From the NCBI GenBank assembly GCA_016721425.1, contig JADKID010000042.1, positions 248,001 to 312,000 on the forward strand: a stretch of 64,000 bases of DNA, given 5' to 3'. A program made the position numbers and the translations under genes. Every line of letters starts with the position of its first letter. Within the stretch, counting starts at the first letter, position 1. The notes beneath the pieces are model-generated. The model had not been told where the DNA came from. It made no database searches and was given only the letters and a program-made list of their open reading frames with translations. Shown here one piece after another: positions 35,136 to 44,713 of the stretch. The DNA comes from Bryobacterales bacterium (GTDB taxonomy: Bacteria; Acidobacteriota; Terriglobia; Bryobacterales; Bryobacteraceae).

Positions 35136-38100
35136 GTGCACTTTTCCAATACTTGGACCAGAGTTGGGCGCTGCGCCGCTGGCGCCTTGACCGTTTCCAT
35201 TTTCCTTGCCACGCTGGGCAGCACGCCGCTGAGCGCGGCGAAACCTCTCTGGACCAATATCATCCCACTGCCTCGTGAGAATCCCGGGCTTGCCTATGAC
35301 GCCGCGCGCGGCCAAATGGTGCTATTCGGAGGATTCGGCGGGGTGGCTTTGAATGATACCTGGGTCTGGAGCGGTACAGCGTGGGTTGCGAAATCCCCCG
35401 CCAACAGCCCGTCCAAACGCTCTGATCCGGCCATGGTTTATGACGCGGCGCGCGGGCAAGTCGTTCTATTCGGCGGATACGATAACAGCTTCAAAAACGA
35501 CACGTGGGTTTGGGACGGGACGAACTGGAGCCAGAAGCAGCCCGTCACGAGCCCGCCAGCGTTGGCCCCCGACGCGATGAGCTCCTATGCGATGGTTTAC
35601 GATGCAGCCCGAGGGGAGGTGGTCTTGTTCGGCAACTCCGCCGGGGTCTGGGTTTGGGACGGAACGAACTGGAGCAACAGGAACTCCCCGAGTTCGCCCT
35701 CCGCCCGCGCGGCTTTCGCGATGGCGTACGATTCGGCTCGGGGACAAGTAGTTTTGTTCGGCGGCTACTCCGGCAGCCAGGCACAGAACGAAACGTGGGT
35801 TTGGGACGGAAACATCTGGAGCCAGAAGAACCCCGCCAATCGTCCACCGGCGTTGGCGTATCACGCCATGGCCAACGACGCCGCTCATGGACAGATCGTC
35901 CTGTTCGGAGGACTCCTGAGTAGCGGCCCGAGATCTGGCGATACCTGGGTCTGGGATGGATCGAACTGGGCCAGGAAAAGCACGCCCGTTGCTCCGCCGG
36001 TGCGCGCGTTCCACTCGATGGCGTACGAGGGAGCTAGTGGGAAAGTGCTCCTCCTGGGCGGGGTGGATCCGCCGAACAATCCGGCGGATATGTGGCTTTG
36101 GAATGGCACCTCCTGGACGGAGCGCGTCAACGGCGGCGGCGCCCCGTTGCAACGCTTCTCTCACGCGATGGCGTACGATTCCACTCTTGGCCAGACAGTG
36201 TTGTTTGGAGGTATCAGCGGCGGCAGCACTTGGTTCTACCCTCCGGTCGACACCTGGGTTTGGGGCGGCGCTGGTTGGACACTCAAGAGTCCTGCGATCA
36301 GTCCCACGGCGCGGGTCGGCCACGCCATGGCTTACGATGCCAAGCACAAGCAGGTGATTCTCTTCGCTGGAGGTCTCAGCACATACGAGAACGACACCTG
36401 GGCCTGGGATGGCGCTGCCTGGACTCAGTTGCATCCAACCAGTAACCCGCCTCCGCGCATGAGCCACGCGATGGCTTACGATTCAATCCGGGGCGAGATC
36501 GTGCTCTTCGGCGGGGCTGATTCTACAGGCCAGTTCCTGGGCGATACCTGGGTCTGGGACGGAGTGACATGGACGCAGAAAAGCCCAGCCCATAGCCCCT
36601 CTGCGCGCTGCTACCATTCCATGGCGTACGACAGCGCCCGCGGGCAGGTGGTTCTGTTCGGAGGAGCCGATTTCCGCGGCGATACTTGGGTTTGGGATGG
36701 AACAGACTGGACCGAGAAGCACCCGAACAACATCCCAACTCCTCGCCAGTCTCACGCAATGGCTTACGAGGGCATTGGCGGACGAATCGTCCTGTTCGGA
36801 GGCGAACCGAAGCCACCTGCCATCAGTTTCCTGAACGACGTTTGGGTTTGGAACGGGACAGACTGGACTGGACAGGAAAGCCCGTTGTCTCGCCCCACCG
36901 GCCGGCGCGTGGCAGCTCTGGCGGGCGACACGGGGCGGGGAGTGGTGATCATGTTCGGTGGCTTCAACAACGACACCTTCCAAGGTGACACGTGGGTAAC
37001 AACGGGCGTCAACCTTGCGTGTACATATGCCCTCTCGGCAGGAAGCGCGGCGCTGCCGCCAAATGCGTCCACGGGTTCCCTGTCCGTCACTCCGCTGAAT
37101 GAGGACTGCCCGTGGACCGCCACGGCAAACAGCAGCGGTTGGCTTGACGTAACGTCTGGGTATGAGGGAAGGTACCCCTCTCAGATCGTTTACAGCGCCG
37201 CCGCAAATCCCACGCCCAACGTCCGCGTTGGGACCATCACGATCGGCGGAAAGACATTCACCGTGACGCAGGACCGGGTCGGCGGGTGCACCTACCAACT
37301 GTCCTCACCGGGTGTTTCTCTCCCAGCCACTGCTTCCACGGGCTCGTTTACGGTGACGACCAATGATCCGAGTTGTCCCTGGACGGCCGCGGTTACGAGT
37401 TCCGGCTGGCTGCAGATGACGTCGGGTAACAGCGGAGCGGGCCCGGCGCAGATCGGCTTCAGCGCTCCGGCAAACGCCACTATCTCTGAGCGCACAGGCA
37501 GCATCAGCGTCGGCGGCCAGATGTTCACGATCAAACAGGCCGCGGTGCCCGGCTTCACGCTCTCCGCAAACCGCACCCTCATCGCCTTCGGAACGACAAC
37601 GAACGCCTCGGCCGTTAGTCCTGCGCAGAGCGTCACAGTCACCACGTCGAGTGGGATCGGTGATTGGACCGCGGTCTCTGACAGCCCGTGGCTCCGCGTG
37701 ACGCCTGCCACCGGCAAAGGCAGCGGCGGCTTTAGCGTGTTCGTGGTGCCTTACGCGTACACGCCACCCGGCATATTGACCGGGAAGGTCTCCATCCACG
37801 CGATGGGAGCCACGAACAGTCCGCCGGTCGTGAACTGTACCCTGACTGTGAAGAGCACAACCGCAGTTCCCTTTGGCTCCTTCGACACGCCGGCGAACAA
37901 CCTCACGGGTGTCTCCGGAAGCATCGCTGTCACGGGCTGGGCGCTCGACGACATCGGGGTGAAGCAGGTGTCGATCTGGCGGGACCGTGTCGGCCCTGAA
38001 CCCGTCTACCCGAACGGCTATGTCTACATCGGCGACGCCACGTTTGTCCCCGGCGCGCGCCCGGATGTGGAGGGGAAGTACTCCACCAGCCCGAATGCCA

Positions 38101-39029
38101 ACCGCGCCGGCTGGGGCTATATGATGCTGACGAACGGACTGCCCGCCAAGGGCAACGGCACGTTCAAGCTGCACGCCATCGCCGTCGATGAAGAGGGAAA
38201 TTCATTCGAGTTGGGCAGCAAGACGATCACCGTGGACAACCTCCACTCCATCAAGCCCTTCGGCGCGATCGATAATCCCGCTCCAGGGCAGGTGATCTCC
38301 GGCACCATCGTCAACGATGGCTGGGCGCTGACTCCGCAGCCGGCCTTGCTGGCGGCGGATGGATCCACGATCTGGGTCAGCATCGACAGCGTCAATGTCG
38401 CTCATCCGGCTTATGGGATGTTGCGTAACGACGTAGCTTCGCTGTTCCCCGGCTATGCCAACAGCAGCGGTAGTCTGGGGCAACACAGCTTGGATTCCAC
38501 GCTGTACGCCAATGCGATGCACACCATCGCGTGGATCGCGTACGACAATCTGGGCCACGGCGACGGCATGGGCAGCCGCTTCTTCCACATTCTGAACGCT
38601 GGTGGGGCGAGCGCGGGTTCGGCTCCGGCGGCGCCGGCTGTGGCGGACGCGGAGCGGGCGTACCAGTTGCGAGCGGCACGCCTGGCGCGGCCGGTCACGG
38701 CGGCGGCCAGTTATCCCGCAGTCCGGCAGGGCTTTGATTTGGATGCGCCGCTCACGCCGATCCGGCAGGGTGGCGAAGGGCTGCTGGAGCCGATCGAATT
38801 GAAGGAACTGGATCGAATGGAGATCCATCTGCCCGGCGGGCAGAAGTGGTCGGCGGGGCTGCGGGTCGGCGACGAACTGCGGGAGTTGCCGGTCGGGTCC
38901 ACTTTCGATGCTGACGGTGGGATATTCTACTGGCAGCTCGGCCCGGGATTTCTGGGCGAGTATGTGCTGGAATTCCACGCAGAAGACGGGTCGGTGCTGC
39001 CCGTGCCGGTGCGTGTGGGATTGGAGTAG
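35136..39029 (+). CDS. large secreted kelch-repeat/BACON protein
   Basis: The roughly 1300-residue exported protein starts at the GTG at 35136 (preceded by TTGAGG), giving a short signal peptide ending near STPLSAA; an ATG at 35103 would add 11 residues. It contains about 12 kelch motifs (pattern AMAYDxARGQVVLFGG...NDTWVWDG, residues ~60-640), which would build one or two beta-propellers. Then come three BACON-like domains (residues ~640-905), two Ig-like modules (FGSFDTPANN and PFGAIDNPAPG) and a C-terminal beta domain. It is probably secreted or surface-held and binds glycans. It is followed by a GTG-start membrane protein 4 nt after the stop. Confidence 0.88.
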   Translation: MHFSNTWTRVGRCAAGALTVSIFLATLGSTPLSAAKPLWTNIIPLPRENPGLAYDAARGQMVLFGGFGGVALNDTWVWSGTAWVAKSPANSPSKRSDPAMVYDAARGQVVLFGGYDNSFKNDTWVWDGTNWSQKQPVTSPPALAPDAMSSYAMVYDAARGEVVLFGNSAGVWVWDGTNWSNRNSPSSPSARAAFAMAYDSARGQVVLFGGYSGSQAQNETWVWDGNIWSQKNPANRPPALAYHAMANDAAHGQIVLFGGLLSSGPRSGDTWVWDGSNWARKSTPVAPPVRAFHSMAYEGASGKVLLLGGVDPPNNPADMWLWNGTSWTERVNGGGAPLQRFSHAMAYDSTLGQTVLFGGISGGSTWFYPPVDTWVWGGAGWTLKSPAISPTARVGHAMAYDAKHKQVILFAGGLSTYENDTWAWDGAAWTQLHPTSNPPPRMSHAMAYDSIRGEIVLFGGADSTGQFLGDTWVWDGVTWTQKSPAHSPSARCYHSMAYDSARGQVVLFGGADFRGDTWVWDGTDWTEKHPNNIPTPRQSHAMAYEGIGGRIVLFGGEPKPPAISFLNDVWVWNGTDWTGQESPLSRPTGRRVAALAGDTGRGVVIMFGGFNNDTFQGDTWVTTGVNLACTYALSAGSAALPPNASTGSLSVTPLNEDCPWTATANSSGWLDVTSGYEGRYPSQIVYSAAANPTPNVRVGTITIGGKTFTVTQDRVGGCTYQLSSPGVSLPATASTGSFTVTTNDPSCPWTAAVTSSGWLQMTSGNSGAGPAQIGFSAPANATISERTGSISVGGQMFTIKQAAVPGFTLSANRTLIAFGTTTNASAVSPAQSVTVTTSSGIGDWTAVSDSPWLRVTPATGKGSGGFSVFVVPYAYTPPGILTGKVSIHAMGATNSPPVVNCTLTVKSTTAVPFGSFDTPANNLTGVSGSIAVTGWALDDIGVKQVSIWRDRVGPEPVYPNGYVYIGDATFVPGARPDVEGKYSTSPNANRAGWGYMMLTNGLPAKGNGTFKLHAIAVDEEGNSFELGSKTITVDNLHSIKPFGAIDNPAPGQVISGTIVNDGWALTPQPALLAADGSTIWVSIDSVNVAHPAYGMLRNDVASLFPGYANSSGSLGQHSLDSTLYANAMHTIAWIAYDNLGHGDGMGSRFFHILNAGGASAGSAPAAPAVADAERAYQLRAARLARPVTAAASYPAVRQGFDLDAPLTPIRQGGEGLLEPIELKELDRMEIHLPGGQKWSAGLRVGDELRELPVGSTFDADGGIFYWQLGPGFLGEYVLEFHAEDGSVLPVPVRVGLE

Positions 39030-39033
39030 TGGT

Positions 39034-39699
39034 GTGAAGCGTTGGCAGGATTGGGTGCAGATCGCGAACTTGCTGCTGCTTGTGGTGTTCGCCTGGATTC
39101 TGTTTGGCGGCATGCCGGCCCTGCTGCGCTGGCGGGCGGCGCGGCTCGCCCCGGATCCGCCCAAACGGCCCGTGGCGTTCGACTGGGTGGACCCTTCCAA
39201 AGGGCTCAAGATCATCATGTTTTACGGCTCGCCCGCGATCATTGATGAGGGCGAGCCGGCGAGTATTTGTTTCGGCGTGCAGAACGCCAAGAGCGTGCGC
39301 ATCGATCCGCAATTGGCTGAATTGAAACCGACGTTCAATCGCTGCCTGGAGGCGTCGCCGGTGAAAGACACGCGGTACACGTTGACGGCGGAAGATGGCA
39401 GCGGTCACGTGGTGACGGAGTCGTTTGAATTGAAGGTGCGGCCAGATCCGATGCGCGGGCCGAAGATCGAATACTTCAATGTGCGGAGCACGAGCGCGAC
39501 GAAGGACGGCACGGTGCATCTGGTTTGCTTTGCGACATGGAATGCGGAGCAGGTGTCGATCCAGCCGCCGGCGTTTCCGGCGTGGAAGCTGTTGCAGGGT
39601 TGCTTCTATGCGATGCCGAAGGAGAAGACGGAGTACACGTTGACGGCGTCGGGCACGATGGGGCGCAAAGTGAGCAAGCGGCTGACGATTGCGCCATAA
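39034..39699 (+). CDS. membrane-anchored protein with two Ig-like domains
   Basis: The 221-residue protein starts at the GTG at 39034, with GGAG just before it inside the preceding stop region. One transmembrane helix near the N-terminus (IANLLLLVVFAWILFGGMPA) is followed by two related beta modules (IIMFYGSPAIIDEGEPASIC and PKIEYFNVRSTSATKDGTV), each ending in a YTLTAxDGSG/YTLTASGTMG strand pair. It would be anchored in the inner membrane with the Ig-like parts in the periplasm. It lies between the kelch protein (4 nt) and the DUF2264 gene (10 nt), a likely operon. No named family recognised. Confidence 0.78.
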   Translation: MKRWQDWVQIANLLLLVVFAWILFGGMPALLRWRAARLAPDPPKRPVAFDWVDPSKGLKIIMFYGSPAIIDEGEPASICFGVQNAKSVRIDPQLAELKPTFNRCLEASPVKDTRYTLTAEDGSGHVVTESFELKVRPDPMRGPKIEYFNVRSTSATKDGTVHLVCFATWNAEQVSIQPPAFPAWKLLQGCFYAMPKEKTEYTLTASGTMGRKVSKRLTIAP

Positions 39700-39709
39700 T
39701 TTTGGCAGC

Positions 39710-41590
39710 ATGAGTCTCGATCGACGCGATTTCCTTAGCCTGTTGCCAGCGACGGCCGTGGCCGCGCAGAAGAAGAAGAAACCCGGCAAGAACGATCCGC
39801 CGCCTCCGCCACCGCCGCCGATGGAGCAGGTGACGACTCTTTTTCTGGACGTCACGAAGGGGTTCCTGACGAACGCCGCGAAGACTTCGCCGAGCATGGC
39901 CGTGGTGGAGTATCCGGGCGCAACAGTGACGAAGGGTTTTCTGGCGAAATCGGGATTGAGCGCGACGGGCGTGACGCGGATGCTGCCGGCGATGGCGGCG
40001 TGGGTTGTGGGAAAGCGCGGACCGGATTCCGGCGTGGCGGACGCGCTGGTGAAGGCATACAAGAACGGGTGCGATCCGGCGCACGCCGATTACTGGCAGG
40101 CGTCGCCGGCGGGCACGCAGAATCAGCGGCAGGTGGAGTCGTCGATTGTGGCGTGGAGTTTGTGGGTGGCGCGGGACGTGATCCTGCCGGCGTTGAGCGA
40201 GGCGGAACGGAAGAATGTGGCGGCGTGGTTGGAGAGTTGCACGAAGGTGGCGGTGCGCGGCAACAACTGGGCGTGGTTCACGACGGTGAACCTAGCGGTG
40301 CGGATGCGGCTGAGTGAGAAGTGGCCGGAGTTTCAGGGCGACGAAGCGTTCATGCTGGCCGACTTGAAAGTGCTCGACTCGATGGCCACCGGTGACAGCG
40401 GCTGGTACAACGACGGGTTCAAGGGCACTGCGTACGACTACTACAACTCGTGGGTGTTTGCGAGCCACTTCCTGTATTGGAATGCGCTGGTGGGCGAGCG
40501 GTATCCGGAGTGGCGGCAGAAGTTCTCCACGAGGCTCACGCGGTATCTGGAGACGGCGCCGTACTTCTTTGCGGGGCATGGCGGGCACGTGTTGTATGGG
40601 CGTTCGCTGATCTACCGGTGGGGTGTGTTGACGCCGTTGGTGCTGGCGTATCAGCAGAAGCTGTGGCCGCACTCCCCTGCCCTGCTGCGATCGTTGGTGG
40701 AGCGGAATGTCTTATGGCATCGGGACATCGGCGGATTCGACGGGACAGCCGGCAAGCTGCGGGAGTCTTTGACGCCGGACGGCACGATGGACGTGAAGGA
40801 GAGCTACATCGACGGCGGCCATCCGTATTGGGGGATGCAGGCGTTTGCGTTCTGGACGATCCCGGCGGACGACCCGTTCTGGAGCGCGGCGCCGGAGCCT
40901 CTGCCGATCGACAAGAGCGACTTCGCGATTGCGCTGCCGGAGGCCGGGATGCTGCTGGTGGGGTCGCGGGCGAGCGGGCAGGTGCGGATCTTCAATGGGA
41001 AGTCCACGCGGGCCGACCTGCACTACCGGGACAAGTACAACAAGCTCTGCTACTCGTCGCACTTCCCGTTTGCGGTGAACCATCTGAAGGGCAAGACGAC
41101 GATCGACAACACGGTGGTGCTACGGAACCGGAAGACGGGCGAGACGGCGGGGCGGGGCGAGGTGACGGAGAGCAGCGTGGAGGCGGAGAAGGTGGAGCTG
41201 GAGTATGCGATCCAGCTGGGCGGGGTGACGGCGAAGGTCGCGACGGAGATCCGGTTCCAGGGCGACTATGAGGCGCGGATCCACCGGGTGGAGATGACGG
41301 GCGGGCCGATGGAGGACATCGAGATTGTCGAGGGTGGCGCGGGGTATACGACGAAGCCGGTGTATCCCGAGGCGCACTTGAAGACATGGAAGCTGAAGGG
41401 CTGGACGGATTCGGGCGTGGAGAACTGCGAGGGCAGCGTGCTGTTTGGCCCGCACCAGGTGCAGGTTTTGAAGGCACAAGCGGCGCCGCGGCTGTTCCTG
41501 GCGAGCCTGCGGTATCAGAGCCCCAAGGGGCTGCCCAAGGACAAGATCGACGAGCAGGCGGGGCCGCTGTTGCAGCGATTGAAGCTCTGA
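39710..41590 (+). CDS. DUF2264 protein with Tat-like signal
   Basis: The 626-residue protein starts MSLDRRDFLSLLPATAVAAQ (twin arginine). DUF2264 signatures are NNWAWFTTVNLAVRMRL, DGGHPYWGMQAFAFW and YSSHFPFAVN, an alpha/alpha-toroid fold like glycan lyases and unsaturated-glucuronyl hydrolases. It probably acts on polysaccharide in the periplasm or outside. I took the ATG at 39710. Its 3' end overlaps the 3' end of the convergent heparinase gene by 76 nt. The family's exact substrate is unknown. Confidence 0.88.
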   Translation: MSLDRRDFLSLLPATAVAAQKKKKPGKNDPPPPPPPPMEQVTTLFLDVTKGFLTNAAKTSPSMAVVEYPGATVTKGFLAKSGLSATGVTRMLPAMAAWVVGKRGPDSGVADALVKAYKNGCDPAHADYWQASPAGTQNQRQVESSIVAWSLWVARDVILPALSEAERKNVAAWLESCTKVAVRGNNWAWFTTVNLAVRMRLSEKWPEFQGDEAFMLADLKVLDSMATGDSGWYNDGFKGTAYDYYNSWVFASHFLYWNALVGERYPEWRQKFSTRLTRYLETAPYFFAGHGGHVLYGRSLIYRWGVLTPLVLAYQQKLWPHSPALLRSLVERNVLWHRDIGGFDGTAGKLRESLTPDGTMDVKESYIDGGHPYWGMQAFAFWTIPADDPFWSAAPEPLPIDKSDFAIALPEAGMLLVGSRASGQVRIFNGKSTRADLHYRDKYNKLCYSSHFPFAVNHLKGKTTIDNTVVLRNRKTGETAGRGEVTESSVEAEKVELEYAIQLGGVTAKVATEIRFQGDYEARIHRVEMTGGPMEDIEIVEGGAGYTTKPVYPEAHLKTWKLKGWTDSGVENCEGSVLFGPHQVQVLKAQAAPRLFLASLRYQSPKGLPKDKIDEQAGPLLQRLKL

Positions 41591-44115
41591 ACGCCCTCGG
41601 GCGTGTGGCGGAAGGTATCGGTGAACGTATCGCCCTCGACGCGGATTGTCCCGTCGGGGAGCTGCTCGAATTTTGAGACGCGCGGGGCGGCGGTATAGGG
41701 CTCCATCAGGGTGGTGAAGGTGGCGGCGGCGCCAGTGCGGCGGGCGATAGCGAAGGGGACGGGGTGGGTGAGATCTGGGCCGAGGCCAGTGCCGGTGACG
41801 ACGGTGGTATCGGGCGCGCCGAGCATCCAGAGGCGCAGGTTGCGCTGGGGCGTCTCGAAATCGGCGGCGGTGACGGGGCCGGATTCGTATTCAAGCGTGA
41901 CATCGTCGACGAAGAGGGCTCCGGTTTTAGGGCCGGTGGTAACGGCGGTGAGCTCTAGATTGAACTGGCTGACAGGAAGGTTGAAGACGTTGTTCTCGTC
42001 GCCCTGATAGTGGTTCCAGTTGGCGAGATCGGTGGGGATGTCGAAGCGTTTCCAACCGGTCCAATCGACTGTGCCAAGGGGCTTGACGTACTTCTCGCCG
42101 CCCGCGTCGTAGAGGCGGATTCCGATGCGGTGGCCGCTGGAGTCGCCATGGATCATGACGGAGAGGGAGACAGGGAGAGCATCGGGCAGGCCGGTGAGGA
42201 CTGGCGTGGAGAAAAGGATGTAGCCGGCGGCGTTGAGCTCGTAGGTGGCTTTGGCGGCAAAGCGGCCGGAGGCAGCCTGCTCGGTGGTGGTCTGGAACGT
42301 GCCTCGGACGTTGGAGTTGGAGTTGTAGATGCTGCCGTAGGTGACTGGTCCGGAGGGATTGGGATCGAGGGTTGCCTGCCAGGGTTCGGCGGTTTGGGCA
42401 GCGCGGGGCTCGGCGAGATGCTGGTAGCCGGCCTTCGTGCCGAAGGTGGAGTACGGCTCGGTGGGGAGCGAGGTGGTGAGGGTGCCGTCCATGTGGAAGG
42501 CCCAATCGAAGGTATGGTCCGCGCCGTCGGTGGCTTGAGCCTCGAAGAGATCGACGGTGTACTCGGAGGTGAGGAGCATGGTGCGGGTGAGGGTGGCCTG
42601 CTTGTAGGCGGTGGCGCCGGCGGTGGCGCGGACGGCGCGGTAGACGGGGTGGGCGAGCTCGGCCCAGATGAGGGCGCCGGTGGATTCGGCCTGGGTGGTC
42701 TCGTCGACGGTGACGGTGTTGTGGGCGATGGTGACCTTATCCCAGGTGTTGTGGGTGGGGGCGGCGTAGGACTGGGTGCCGGGGTCGAGGGCCATGGTGG
42801 CGCCATTGGCGTAGCTGACGAAGTTGAGCTTGTCGTAGTGGCCGTGGCCGCCGCCGTGGGGGCCGAACTTGAGGGCGAGCATGTGGTCGCCTTCGGGCGC
42901 GCGGAGGACGGCGTAGCCGGATTCGGGGAAGGCGGCGGAGGCGAGGCCGGTGAGGGGGGCCTTGTTGATTTCGGGCGCGCCCCATAGGAGGGCGTTGAGG
43001 CCACGCGAGCGGCGGCCGAGGAGCGCTTCAAAACCGGGCTCCATGTACATGGACCAGGCGGTCTCATAGAAAGTGTCGTAGTTGAAGAGGGTCACCTCCT
43101 TGCTGTCGTTGAAGGCGGGGAGGTTGCCGTTGGGCATGACCATGAGGAGGGGCGAGGCGAACATGGCGCGGAGGGGCGGATTGGCGTAGAGATCGATGCC
43201 ATTGGTCCAGGCCATCTGGGCGAGTTTGAGGAGCGGATCGAGGGCGTAGAAGTGGTAGCCCCAGGCGCCTTCGTACCAGTAGCCATCGGGTGTGACGGAC
43301 TTCTCCATCTGGAAGCGGAAGCCGCTTTTGCCGTCGATGGCGGCGGCGATGAGGGATGGATCGGCGAGGGCGAAGCCGGCGGCCCCGATGGCGGCGTTGT
43401 GCCAGGACTGCCAGTTGGAGACGCCGGCGTCGTTGCGTTGGATGGTCTCGACGGCGGCGCGGAGGAGGGCGGATTCGATGGCGGCGCGGTCGGCTGGGGA
43501 TAGGGCGTCGGCGCCGGCAAGGAGGTCGTAGGCCCAAGCGAGGGGGACGAGCCAGACGGACTCGTCGAGGGTTTGGGAGTGGGCGCGGGCGCCGCTGCGG
43601 GTGAGCTTGTTGTCCTTGTCGTGGAGGGCGTAGGATCCGTACCGGGCGGCGTATTGGTTGAGGATCCAGGCGGCGTGGGCGGCGAATTGGGGCTCGCCGG
43701 TGAAGCGCCAGGCGAGGGCGAGATCGCGGGCGGCATTGGCGAGGTCGTCGTGGCGGCGATCAAGGATGACCTGCTCGTAGGGCCAGCCGGACCAGCGCTT
43801 GTTATCGATGGGGCAGGTGTGGGTGGCGGGCGCGGTGTAGCGGAGGCTGACTCCGTGGACGGGGCAGACATACCAGAGGGTCCACTGGCCGCCTTCGGCG
43901 GGGATTTCGAGCTCTTTCAGACCGTATTTGGTGAGGTGGGACTGGGGCCAGGCGCGGGCGGTGTTGATGATCTGGTCGATGGCGGCACGGGCCCAGGGGA
44001 GATCGGCGGCGCGCTGCTGGACGCGGGCGAGGTCGTCGGCGGTGGCGAAGGTGCGGGGGGTGTCCTGGGCGGGTAGGAGGGCGGCGCTGAGGAGGAGGAA
44101 TAGGGCTAGGCGCAT
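41515..44115 (-). CDS. heparinase II/III family protein with extra carbohydrate-binding-like domain
   Basis: The 866-residue secreted protein has signal MRLALFLLLSAALLPAQ. Residues ~25-430 form an alginate-lyase/alpha-toroid domain (RTFATADDLARVQQRAAD, VSNWQSWHNAAIGAAGFALA, GYWYEGAWGYHFYALDPL). The heparinase II/III beta-sandwich follows with the catalytic-region block HGHYDKLNFVSYANG, and a later jelly-roll insert resembles a carbohydrate-binding module (GGEKYVKPLGTVDWTGWKRF, FVDDVTLEYESG). It should depolymerise an acidic polysaccharide by beta-elimination. The last ~25 residues are encoded antisense to the DUF2264 gene. Confidence 0.9.
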   Translation of the reverse strand: MRLALFLLLSAALLPAQDTPRTFATADDLARVQQRAADLPWARAAIDQIINTARAWPQSHLTKYGLKELEIPAEGGQWTLWYVCPVHGVSLRYTAPATHTCPIDNKRWSGWPYEQVILDRRHDDLANAARDLALAWRFTGEPQFAAHAAWILNQYAARYGSYALHDKDNKLTRSGARAHSQTLDESVWLVPLAWAYDLLAGADALSPADRAAIESALLRAAVETIQRNDAGVSNWQSWHNAAIGAAGFALADPSLIAAAIDGKSGFRFQMEKSVTPDGYWYEGAWGYHFYALDPLLKLAQMAWTNGIDLYANPPLRAMFASPLLMVMPNGNLPAFNDSKEVTLFNYDTFYETAWSMYMEPGFEALLGRRSRGLNALLWGAPEINKAPLTGLASAAFPESGYAVLRAPEGDHMLALKFGPHGGGHGHYDKLNFVSYANGATMALDPGTQSYAAPTHNTWDKVTIAHNTVTVDETTQAESTGALIWAELAHPVYRAVRATAGATAYKQATLTRTMLLTSEYTVDLFEAQATDGADHTFDWAFHMDGTLTTSLPTEPYSTFGTKAGYQHLAEPRAAQTAEPWQATLDPNPSGPVTYGSIYNSNSNVRGTFQTTTEQAASGRFAAKATYELNAAGYILFSTPVLTGLPDALPVSLSVMIHGDSSGHRIGIRLYDAGGEKYVKPLGTVDWTGWKRFDIPTDLANWNHYQGDENNVFNLPVSQFNLELTAVTTGPKTGALFVDDVTLEYESGPVTAADFETPQRNLRLWMLGAPDTTVVTGTGLGPDLTHPVPFAIARRTGAAATFTTLMEPYTAAPRVSKFEQLPDGTIRVEGDTFTDTFRHTPEGVQSFNRCNSGPACSSILSLGSPLGL

Positions 44116-44713
44116 GTCCGTTCTCTTTGTAGTATGCGTGGTTGGGTTGCGGCGGGTCCAGGGGGACCCGCGCGGGCGAGGGCGGCTGCTCCACGATGGG
44201 GGAGTGGTGGGTGGTGGAGGGGTTTTTGGTTTCAACATGTTGTGGGGTCGTTTGCCTCCCCACGTTTTTGTTCTGGAAGCGGAGCCAGGCGGCGCGGGCG
44301 CTCTGGGCGCGGACGTGGAGCAGATGGCGGCGGGCTTCGATGGCGAGGAAGAGAGGGTTGTGGAAGGCGAATTCGTGGAGGCCGCGATCGTAGTTGCCGT
44401 GGCGGGCGATGGACTCTTCCAACAGGCGGGTTTCGAAGGCTGCGAGTTCGAGGAGCCACTCATTGAAGACGATGTAGGGCATTAGGGCGGCGCGCTCGAA
44501 GGGGTCCTCGACGCCGGCGAGGCAGGGCGCTAGGGCGGCGTGGATACGGTCTTGCCAGGCGGGCGGGAGCTGGTGTGTTTTGGCGTAGAGGTGGTGTTTG
44601 CAGGCGTTGCGGCTGGAGCGATCCTTGCCGGCCGGGGTGGACGGACCACGGGAGAGGCGGGCATTGGCGCGGTTGGCGGCGAGCTTTTTTTCGGAGACGC
44701 GGAGGAGTGGCAT
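43802..44713 (-). CDS. STGP-type hypothetical protein, C-terminal half doubtful
   Basis: The first ~170 residues belong to a family very common in Acidobacteriota, with the N-terminal block VSEKKLAANRANARLSRGPS, then PAGKDRSSRNACKHHLY and LAAFETRLLEESIARHGNYDR. Function is unknown. Past residue ~175 the frame runs through a dispersed repeat (translated PSPARVPLDPP) and then antiphase across the 5' end of the heparinase gene as a Pro/Arg-rich sequence with no family match. A stop or frame change was probably lost near the repeat (44151-44200). Coordinates are the full open frame; only about 44190-44713 is trustworthy. Confidence 0.55.
   Translation of the reverse strand: MPLLRVSEKKLAANRANARLSRGPSTPAGKDRSSRNACKHHLYAKTHQLPPAWQDRIHAALAPCLAGVEDPFERAALMPYIVFNEWLLELAAFETRLLEESIARHGNYDRGLHEFAFHNPLFLAIEARRHLLHVRAQSARAAWLRFQNKNVGRQTTPQHVETKNPSTTHHSPIVEQPPSPARVPLDPPQPNHAYYKENGHAPSPIPPPQRRPPTRPGHPPHLRHRRRPRPRPAARRRSPLGPCRHRPDHQHRPRLAPVPPHQIRSERARNPRRRRPVDPLVCLPRPRSQPPLHRARHPHLPHR
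44151..44200. repeat. 50-bp dispersed repeat, copy 1
   Basis: This 50-bp element starts GGCGGGTCCAGGGGGACC and contains the palindrome GGGTCC-AGGG-GGACCC (6-bp arms, 8 bp if flanking bases count). It matches the copy at 58617-58666 at 47 of 50 positions and is followed by G-rich DNA, as is copy 2. Confidence 0.75.

Noticed and set aside
42010..42987. 325-codon Gly-rich plus-strand frame over the heparinase gene
   Set aside because: Antisense artefact of GC-rich codons; the opposite frame has a signal peptide and family domains.
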